6,120 bases of DNA from Acidimicrobiaceae bacterium (GTDB lineage: Bacteria; Actinomycetota; Acidimicrobiia; Acidimicrobiales; UBA8190), in contig DMNK01000016.1 in NCBI GenBank assembly GCA_003453695.1, positions 15,145-21,264 on the forward strand. The letters run 5' to 3'. The position numbers and the translations under genes are program-made. The notes under the pieces were generated by a model, which ran no database searches, was not told where the DNA came from, and was given only the letters and a program-made list of their open reading frames with translations. Shown piece by piece: positions 1 to 5,271 of the stretch. Position 1 is the first letter of the stretch. Every line of letters starts with the position of its first letter.

Positions 1-23
1 GGCGGGGCCTTCAGCGGAGGTGG

Positions 24-54
24 GGTCTGGTCGGCGGGGGGCACCGGCCAGACC
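24..54. terminator. Hairpin downstream of the small helical-protein gene, candidate terminator
   Basis: Bases 24-34 (GGTCTGGTCGG) pair with 44-54 (CCGGCCAGACC) around a 9-base G-rich loop, giving an 11-base stem. One pair, T31 with G47, is a G-U wobble in plus-strand RNA but an A-C mismatch in minus-strand RNA. It lies about 16 bases past the stop of the leftward gene, where a terminator is expected. No T-tract follows on either strand; this is common in high-GC actinobacteria but weakens the call. The strand bias of the wobble would suit an unseen rightward gene ending left of the window equally well or better. Confidence 0.4.
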
Positions 55-70
55 GATGGGGGACGGACGG

Positions 71-433
71 TCAGGCGGTGGGCAGGAGGGTGCGGATCTG
101 CTGACGAGCCTCGCGGGCCTGGGCGCGGGCCTGCTTGATCAGCGTCTGGGCCTGACCGGGCAGGCGCTCCTCGAACGGCTCCCACTGGTTCTCGAGGACC
201 GTGATGGCCTTCTCCACGCGCTCGTCGAGGTCGTTGACCCGCCGGGACAGCTCGCCACGCACGTCCCCGAAGGTGCTCTCGACCTGGGCGCGGGGCTCGG
301 CCAGCCGCTTGGTCAGCTCCTGGCGGCGCACCTGCGCCCTCTGCACGGCGAGCACGCCCAGTCCCACCACCACGTAGGCGGCGTCTCGGGCCGTGCGGGA
401 GATCTCGTCGGCGAAGTCGTTCAGCTCGGGCAT
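71..433 (-). CDS. Small charged helical protein, phasin/HbhA-like, function unknown
   Basis: This is a 120-residue protein, not assignable to a named gene. ATG at 433-431 is chosen because an AAGGAGG Shine-Dalgarno lies 9 bases upstream; the frame stays open much further upstream, but that part is antisense to the glycosyltransferase gene. Residues 1-18 are acidic (MPELNDFADEISR). Residues 19-31 form a short hydrophobic stretch (AYVVVGLGVLAVQ), too short for a confident membrane span. Residues 32-120 are almost wholly charged, proline-poor helix with coiled-coil character: a mixed acidic/basic middle (about 50-90) and a basic Arg/Gln/Ala-rich end (about 100-116). This architecture recalls mycobacterial HbhA and polyhydroxyalkanoate phasins, proteins that coat surfaces, lipid or polymer; the resemblance is compositional and not shown by specific motifs. 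It is a monocistronic unit diverging from the glycosyltransferase, and the upstream repeats suggest specific control. Confidence 0.82.
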   Translation of the reverse strand: MPELNDFADEISRTARDAAYVVVGLGVLAVQRAQVRRQELTKRLAEPRAQVESTFGDVRGELSRRVNDLDERVEKAITVLENQWEPFEERLPGQAQTLIKQARAQAREARQQIRTLLPTA

Positions 434-442
434 GAGGTCATT

Positions 443-449
443 CCTCCTT
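443..449 (-). promoter_or_regulatory. Shine-Dalgarno AAGGAGG that fixes the start of the small helical protein
   Basis: Read on the minus strand, AAGGAGG is followed by 9 bases and then ATG at 433-431. This is the only strong ribosome binding site seen in the window. It sets the start of the 120-residue protein within a much longer open frame. An ATG 8 bases upstream of the chosen start is out of frame. Confidence 0.75.
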
Positions 450-508
450 GGGGCGGCAGAACGGGCCGCCGTCTCGGTGGCCGGGCAGTCGGTTCCCGGC
501 TCCAACTC

Positions 509-551
509 GTTGCTAGCAACTGTACACGGGTTTGCTAACAATTGCAAGCAC
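509..551. repeat. Three copies of a TTGCTAGCAA-like element, candidate operator cluster
   Basis: Copy 1 at 510-519 is TTGCTAGCAA and sits inside the perfect 12-base palindrome GTTGCTAGCAAC (509-520). Copy 2 at 532-541 is TTGCTAACAA (one change). Copy 3 at 542-551 is TTGCAAGCAC (two changes) and abuts copy 2. The offsets are 22 and 10 bases, close to whole helical turns, so all copies would face one side of the DNA. The stretch is notably AT-richer than its surroundings. It overlaps the predicted leftward promoter, which fits sites for a dimeric DNA-binding regulator. The regulator is unknown. The core is somewhat like the TTTGCAAA-type sites of RamB/PrpR-class actinobacterial regulators, but not the same. 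Confidence 0.5.
519..547 (-). promoter_or_regulatory. Candidate sigma-A-type promoter of the small helical-protein gene
   Basis: On the minus strand, TTGCAA (547-542) is a 4-of-6 match to the -35 consensus. A spacer of exactly 17 bases leads to TACAGT (524-519), a 4-of-6 match to -10 that keeps the key T, A and final T. Transcription would start near 512, giving a leader of roughly 80 bases that contains the strong Shine-Dalgarno. Repeat copy 3 covers the -35, copy 2 lies in the spacer beside it, and copy 1 covers the end of the -10 and the start point, so a bound regulator would be expected to repress. The start point is predicted, not measured. Confidence 0.45.
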
Positions 552-552
552 A

Positions 553-577
553 GGTCGGGCCCCCGGCGTCCCCGACC
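553..577. repeat. Inverted repeat in the divergent intergenic region
   Basis: GGTCGGG (553-559) and CCCGACC (571-577) are exact reverse complements across an 11-base C-rich loop. With the promoters proposed here neither transcript would include it, so it may be a DNA-level dyad, part of a leader if the rightward transcript starts further upstream, or chance in GC-rich DNA. Confidence 0.25.
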
Positions 578-627
578 GCACCGGCCACCTGCGAGGGGCA
601 TTGCCGATCGGGGAAGTTGCGCCTTTC

Positions 628-654
628 TTGAGGGTGAGGCCACAGCAGTAGCCT
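628..654 (+). promoter_or_regulatory. Weak candidate promoter of the glycosyltransferase operon
   Basis: TTGAGG (628-633) resembles a -35, and TAGCCT (649-654) fits the loose TAnnnT -10 pattern of actinobacteria. The spacer of 15 bases is shorter than ideal. Transcription would begin at about 661-665, at or just before the ATG at 665, which implies a leaderless or nearly leaderless message. The missing Shine-Dalgarno before that ATG agrees with this. Confidence 0.3.
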
Positions 655-664
655 CGTCGCCCTG

Positions 665-3600
665 ATGGAGGACCTGGCACCCGCAGTGGTGGCCGTGATC
701 GTCGCCTGCGATCCGGGGCCGTGGTTCGAGGAGACGCTCCAGTCCTTCGCCCTTCAGGACTACCCCGAACTGGCCGTGCTCGTGCTTGACGCAGGGAGTG
801 CCGAAGACCCCACTCCCCGGGTGGCCGCTGTTCTTCCCAACGCCTTCGTGCGCCGGCTGCCCGAGAACGCCGGTTTCGCCGCCGCCGCTGACGCCGTCCT
901 GGGAATGGTTGCCGGGGCTTCGCATCTGCTTCTGTGCCACGACGACGTGGCGCTCGACCCGAACGTCGTGCACGTCCTGGTCGAGGAGTCGTTCCGCTCC
1001 AACGCCGGCATCGTCTCGCCGAAGCTCGTCGCCTGGGACGACCCCAGTCGGCTTCTTCACGTCGGGATGGCGGTCGACAAGGGCGGTGCCGTCGTCGACC
1101 GTGTGGAGCCGGGGGAGATCGACCACGGCCAGCACGACGGCGTCCGGGACGTGTTCCTCGCTCCCGGCGGCTGCATGCTCGTGCGCGCCGATCTCTTCGC
1201 CGAGCTCGGTGGTTTCGACCCGGCCGTCGTGGCACTGGGCGACGACCTGGACCTGTGCTGGCGGGCCCAGGTGGCCGGAGCCCGGGTGATCGTGGCGCCC
1301 GCCGCCCGGGTGCGCCATCTCGAGCGCCTGGCCGCAGGCGACCGGCCCCTGCCGGGAGGAGCGCCGAGCCTTCAGGCCTTGCAGCGCCGCCACGAGCTGC
1401 GCATAGTGCTCGTGGCCTACAGCACTTTCCACCTCCTACGCGTCCTCCCGCAGGTCGTGTTCTTGTCCGCCGGTGAGTTCGCCGTCGCCGTGCTCACCGG
1501 CAACCGGCCGAGGGCACGAGGCGTGCTGCACGCCTGGAGCTGGAACTGGTCGCGTCGCAAGGAGCTGCGGGCCGCCCGCGCCGCCCTGCGCGAGCGGCGG
1601 CGGCTGCCCGACTCCGAGGTTCGCCGCCTCCAGGTCCGGGGGAGCGCCCGCCTCACTGCCTACGTCCGGCGCCTCTTCGCCCACGGCCTCGAGGCAGCCC
1701 ACGCCGGAGCAGCCGCACTGCCGGCCTTGATCTCCGCCACCGCCCCGGACGGCGACGAGGGATCCGAAGCGGCCGGTGGCGCAGCGCTTGTGAACCCGGC
1801 CGGGGCCTTGGCGCCGGCGACCGCCCTGGGCACTCGACGCCGCTCCGGCGTCGTCCGAAACGGTGCGGGGCCACAGCCCGCCGAAGCCCCGGTGGAGTCT
1901 GGGGCGGCGGCGTCGCCCCCGTTGAGCCTGTCCGCCCGGACCGTGGTGTGGGCCGCGGTCGGTCTGGTGCTGCTCATCGGAAGCCGCCAGCTGCTCGGCA
2001 ACGGGCTTCCATCCATGGCGGGGCTGTTGTCGTGGCCGGCATGGACGACGCTGCTGCACCGCTTCGGCACCGGATGGCACGCGCCGGGGCTGGGCGGCGT
2101 GAACCCGACGAGCCCCGCCACCGGACCCCTCGGCCTGCTCGCCCTCGTCCTGGGCGGCTCGAGCGGGCTCGTGCAGAAGGTCATCGTGCTGGGCTGCCTC
2201 CCCGTCGGCGCCTGGGGGCTGGCTCGGCTGGCCCGGCCCTTCGGGTCGCCGCGGGGTCGTCTGGCGGCGACGCTCGTGTACCTGGCGCTGCCCGTGGCCT
2301 ATGACGCCCTCGCCCTCGGGCGCTGGGACGCGCTGGTGGCCTACGCCGCCGCGCCGTGGGTGGCCGCCAGGCTGGCTCGCGCCTCTGACCTCGAACCGTT
2401 CGCCTCCGGCTACGGAAGCGACAGAGCGGGAAGGCTCCGTCGCCGGCGGCTGCTGCGGCAGGTGATCGGATTGGGGGTGCTGGAAGCGGTCTTCACCATG
2501 CTCGTGCCAGCAGGTGCCGCGCTGACCCTGCTCATGGCGGCCGGGCTCTCCGCCGGTGCCCTGGTGGCGCTCGGTCCGACGGGGTGGCGGCCGGTCCGGC
2601 GCATGACGGGCGCGGCGCTCGGTGCCACGGCTGTGACGGTGGTCCTCTTGGCGCCGTGGTCGTTCACCATGCTCGCCGGCTCGCAACGCTGGCAGGCCGT
2701 CACCGGTCTGGCCCTGCTGCCGGGCACGGGGCCGGGCTGGTCTTCGCTGCTCCGCCTCGCCGTCGGGCCCATCGGCGACTCGCCGCTCGCATACGGCCTC
2801 GTGGTCGCCGCCGTGCTGCCCCTGCTCGTGGCGGTCCGCCATCGCCTCACCTGGGCGGCCATGGCCTGGGGGCTCGTGCTCTCGAGCTGGCTGGTGTGCT
2901 GGACCGAGGGCAAGGGGTGGACGGCGGGCTTCAACATCACCCCCCTGGTGCTGCTGGCGCCGGCAGCAGTGGGGGTGGCACTGGCGGCCGGCTTGGGGAT
3001 GGCCGCCTTCGAGCAGGACCTCTCCGCCCATCGCTTCGGATGGCGGCAGGTGGCCACGGTGCTCGCCGCCGCCGGTGTCACGGTGGGGGCCCTGCCGGTG
3101 CTCGCTGCCGCCGGCGGCGGGCGTTGGGACCTGCCGACGAGCGGTTACGGTGAGGCCACCGCCTGGCTGTCCGGCCGGGCGCCGGCCGGGGGGTTCCGAG
3201 CACTGTGGCTGGCCGACCCGCGCGCCCTTCCCGGTGGGGGGTGGCAGCTCGAGCCCGGGGTCGCCTACGCCGTCACCGACGGCGGCCTGCCCGACTCGAC
3301 TGGCCTGTGGGTGGGATCGCACCCCGCATCGGCCGCCACCGTGGCCGACGACGTGCGGCTGGCCCAGCGTCACCGGACTGTGCAGCTGGGTCAGCTCCTG
3401 GCCGCTTCGGACATCCACTACGTGGTGGTGGTCCAGTCGCTGGCGCCGATCATCCCGGGCTACCAGTCACCCGCCCTCTTCCCCGTGCCGGCCACGTTGA
3501 CCGACGCGCTCTCGACCCAGTCCGACCTCACCGCCGTGCCCGGCCAGAGCGGCGCCGCCATCTACGTGAACGAGGTGAAGGCGGCCGGACCCGTGGGTGC

Positions 3601-3826
3601 CAATCTCGAATCGTCGTGGACCTACCGAGGCGTGCTCTACGGCGTCGTCGTGGTGTGGCTGCTGTTGGTGGTCCGCCTGGCGCGCCCCCCGACGGTGTGG
3701 GCGCGGGCGCGTCGCCGGCGCTCCCGAGGGGGACGCGGCACATCACGTAGTCGCGCCGGGCGACCACCGGCGGCTCGTCCGCGGGCGGGGGCCGGGATCG
3801 ACGCACCCGCCGGTGTGGGACGGTGA
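665..3826 (+). CDS. Family 2 glycosyltransferase fused to a multi-spanning membrane region
   Basis: This 1053-residue protein probably transfers a sugar from an activated donor during envelope polysaccharide or glycolipid assembly at the plasma membrane; donor and acceptor cannot be read. Residues about 7-225 form a GT-A fold GT2 domain: an N-terminal strand (VVAVIVACDPG), LPENAGFAAA at 65-74, the metal-site DXD-like HDDV at 92-95, PGGCMLVRADLF at 167-178, and GDDLDLCWRAQVAG at 192-205 matching the usual ED motif. Hydrophobic segments at about 247-278 and a basic stretch (about 297-328) follow, then an Ala/Gly/Pro-rich linker (about 355-420). Roughly ten membrane helices span about 425-815. 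A soluble, probably extracytoplasmic domain covers about 816-985, a last helix about 987-1004, and an Arg-rich tail ends the protein. ATG at 665 has no Shine-Dalgarno, but the first GT2 strand begins directly after it. The TGA stop overlaps the next gene by 4 bases. The GT2 assignment is firm; the role of the membrane half is open. Confidence 0.9.
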   Translation: MEDLAPAVVAVIVACDPGPWFEETLQSFALQDYPELAVLVLDAGSAEDPTPRVAAVLPNAFVRRLPENAGFAAAADAVLGMVAGASHLLLCHDDVALDPNVVHVLVEESFRSNAGIVSPKLVAWDDPSRLLHVGMAVDKGGAVVDRVEPGEIDHGQHDGVRDVFLAPGGCMLVRADLFAELGGFDPAVVALGDDLDLCWRAQVAGARVIVAPAARVRHLERLAAGDRPLPGGAPSLQALQRRHELRIVLVAYSTFHLLRVLPQVVFLSAGEFAVAVLTGNRPRARGVLHAWSWNWSRRKELRAARAALRERRRLPDSEVRRLQVRGSARLTAYVRRLFAHGLEAAHAGAAALPALISATAPDGDEGSEAAGGAALVNPAGALAPATALGTRRRSGVVRNGAGPQPAEAPVESGAAASPPLSLSARTVVWAAVGLVLLIGSRQLLGNGLPSMAGLLSWPAWTTLLHRFGTGWHAPGLGGVNPTSPATGPLGLLALVLGGSSGLVQKVIVLGCLPVGAWGLARLARPFGSPRGRLAATLVYLALPVAYDALALGRWDALVAYAAAPWVAARLARASDLEPFASGYGSDRAGRLRRRRLLRQVIGLGVLEAVFTMLVPAGAALTLLMAAGLSAGALVALGPTGWRPVRRMTGAALGATAVTVVLLAPWSFTMLAGSQRWQAVTGLALLPGTGPGWSSLLRLAVGPIGDSPLAYGLVVAAVLPLLVAVRHRLTWAAMAWGLVLSSWLVCWTEGKGWTAGFNITPLVLLAPAAVGVALAAGLGMAAFEQDLSAHRFGWRQVATVLAAAGVTVGALPVLAAAGGGRWDLPTSGYGEATAWLSGRAPAGGFRALWLADPRALPGGGWQLEPGVAYAVTDGGLPDSTGLWVGSHPASAATVADDVRLAQRHRTVQLGQLLAASDIHYVVVVQSLAPIIPGYQSPALFPVPATLTDALSTQSDLTAVPGQSGAAIYVNEVKAAGPVGANLESSWTYRGVLYGVVVVWLLLVVRLARPPTVWARARRRRSRGGRGTSRSRAGRPPAARPRAGAGIDAPAGVGR

Positions 3827-5247
3827 CGAGGGAGACCACCCGGCGCGTGGCGCTGCTGGTTGCCGGAGTCCTGGTGCTCACCGCGGTGCTCGTGGCCGAC
3901 GCCGTCATCGGGCCTTCGGCGCCCGCACCGGCGGTCCCGCCACCGCCTTCGGCCGTGGTCGCCGACGCCGCCGCCAGTTCCTCGGCGTGGTACTGCGCCG
4001 GACTGGCCGCCGCTTCCGGGGCTGTGCTCGTCACGAACCCAGGCCGAGTCCCGGTGACCGGAACGGTGCGCAGTCAGGCGGCCGGCTCGACGGCCGTCGT
4101 CACCAAGGACTTCGCGGCGCCGCCCGGCCAGCAAGTGGCGGTGGACCTGCCCCAGGGGGCAGCGACCGTCTCGTTCGGCGGCGGGGGAGTAGGCGTGCTC
4201 GAAGCGGCGGTGGGCAATGCTGGCGTCACGGCGTCTCCTTGTGCTTCGACGACGTCCGACACCTGGTACTTCGCCCATGGTTCGACAGCCCAGGGCGTCG
4301 GCATGGCGGTGGCGGTGTTCAACCCGCTGCCCACTCCCGCTGTGGTCGACATCTCGTTCGCCTCCCCCTCAGGGGGGACGATCGTGCCTCCGGCGTACCA
4401 GGGCATCCCCCTGGCTCCTGGCCAGTCGGTCGTGGAGAACGTGATGGACCACGTGCCCAACGCCGCATCATTGGCGACCCAGGTGATCGCCCTATCGGGG
4501 TCGGTGGTGGCGACCGTGTTCGAGCAGTCGCCCGGTCCCGGGCACGGAGGAGCCTCCTTCCTCGACGGCGCCACCGCCCCTCGCAGCACGTGGGCCTTCG
4601 CGCAGAACGAGGACGTGGCAGGCGGCATGAACTCCTTCGTCGTCTACAACCCGACCTCGACGCCCGCCACGGTGACGGTGGCGCTGTCGCTCACCCAGGG
4701 CCAGGCCGCGCCGCTCGTCGTGCGCGTCGCCCCCCAGTCGGCGAGCGTCCTCAACGCCGACGCCCAGACGCGGATCCCGGCCGGCGCACCCTATGGGATC
4801 ACGTTCTCCACGAGCTCGAGCTCCAACAGGTCGGCGCCCGGCATCGTGGTGGCGCGGATCGCCTCCTCCAACGGGAGCTCCACCCCGGCCGTCGGGGTGA
4901 GCTCGGGCCAGGCGGGGGGGATCAGCCGCTGGCTCGTGCCGCCCGTGCCGCCCGGGCAGTCCCCGGCCGGCCTGGCCGTGATCGACCTGGCCCGCCGGCC
5001 GGTGCGGGTCAGCGTCAAGGGCTTCCGGCCGAACGGGGGAGCGGTGCCGTTGCCCGGCGCCAACGCAGTCCGGCTCCTGCCCGGCGCCGTCTACGCCCTC
5101 AGCCCGTCGCCGGCGACGCCGGTGGGCTGGTCACCGGTCGAGGTGGAGGCTGACGGCCCGGTGGCCGTACAACTCGATCCCTCCCCGGACAGCCCGCCCG
5201 GGACGGCGCCCGTCGTGGCCTGGCCCCTGCTGGCCGCCTTGGGTTGA
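3823..5247 (+). CDS. Exported or membrane-anchored repeat protein, DUF5719-like
   Basis: The protein has 474 residues and no known biochemical activity. It starts with GTG inside a GTGA overlap with the preceding stop; there is no well-placed Shine-Dalgarno, so translation is probably coupled to the glycosyltransferase. Residues 1-8 are polar and basic, and 9-29 form a hydrophobic helix (VALLVAGVLVLTAVLVADAV), a signal peptide or signal anchor, followed by an Ala/Pro-rich stretch to about 50. The rest is beta-type sequence without further membrane segments. Four degenerate repeats begin at Trp56, Trp148, Trp257 and Trp370; each has an aromatic start, a segment like VVYNPTSTPATVTV, a Pro-Gly-type turn and a closing Gly-x-Val strand. 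Only two cysteines are seen, Cys58 and Cys140, a possible disulfide outside the cell. The family call rests on the recalled WYFA-type openings and on the frequent pairing of DUF5719 genes with a large GT2 gene in actinobacteria. A partner or stabiliser of the glycosyltransferase is the likeliest role, by inference. Confidence 0.8.
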   Translation: MTRETTRRVALLVAGVLVLTAVLVADAVIGPSAPAPAVPPPPSAVVADAAASSSAWYCAGLAAASGAVLVTNPGRVPVTGTVRSQAAGSTAVVTKDFAAPPGQQVAVDLPQGAATVSFGGGGVGVLEAAVGNAGVTASPCASTTSDTWYFAHGSTAQGVGMAVAVFNPLPTPAVVDISFASPSGGTIVPPAYQGIPLAPGQSVVENVMDHVPNAASLATQVIALSGSVVATVFEQSPGPGHGGASFLDGATAPRSTWAFAQNEDVAGGMNSFVVYNPTSTPATVTVALSLTQGQAAPLVVRVAPQSASVLNADAQTRIPAGAPYGITFSTSSSSNRSAPGIVVARIASSNGSSTPAVGVSSGQAGGISRWLVPPVPPGQSPAGLAVIDLARRPVRVSVKGFRPNGGAVPLPGANAVRLLPGAVYALSPSPATPVGWSPVEVEADGPVAVQLDPSPDSPPGTAPVVAWPLLAALG

Positions 5248-5269
5248 CAGTCCGCCGGTCAGCCCAAGG
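5237..5269 (+). terminator. Hairpin over the stop codon, probable terminator between convergent genes
   Basis: CCTTGGGTTGAC (5237-5248) pairs with GTCAGCCCAAGG (5258-5269) over a 9-base loop, a 12-base stem with a single T-G wobble. The left arm contains the TGA stop of the DUF5719-like gene, and the right arm ends two bases before the ftsH stop. The wobble pairs in plus-strand RNA but becomes an A-C mismatch in minus-strand RNA, so it should work best for the rightward operon. No U-tract follows on either strand. Only 24 bases separate the two coding ends, leaving no room for another terminator outside the genes. Confidence 0.55.
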
Positions 5270-5271
5270 GT

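Noticed and set aside
480..500. Six-base GC inverted repeat (GCCGGG/CCCGGC) in the leader of the small helical-protein gene
   Set aside because: It is short and entirely G+C, expected often by chance in such DNA; it shows no riboswitch-like or attenuator-like layout.
604..611. CCGATCGG palindrome upstream of the glycosyltransferase gene
   Set aside because: It is a single 8-base palindrome with no second copy nearby and no set spacing to a promoter element, so it is likely chance.
393..665. Short rightward open frame across the divergent intergenic region
   Set aside because: It overlaps the start and Shine-Dalgarno of the leftward gene and the predicted promoters, has no ribosome binding site and no recognisable sequence.
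434..1432. Leftward open frame continuing upstream of the small helical protein, up to about 450 residues in total
   Set aside because: The upstream part is antisense to the GT2 domain and is a Gly/His/Arg-rich shadow without family motifs; ATG 433 with its AAGGAGG site explains the start.
1436..3418. 660-residue leftward open frame inside the glycosyltransferase gene
   Set aside because: Its composition (Gln, Gly, Arg, His, Pro rich, no domains) is typical of an antisense shadow in high-GC DNA, and the plus-strand frame encodes a recognisable enzyme.
3597..5153. 518-residue rightward open frame across the gene junction
   Set aside because: It is an Arg/Gly-rich shadow in another frame of the DUF5719-like gene, with no signal peptide or motif; the frame from 3823 has coherent exported-protein features.
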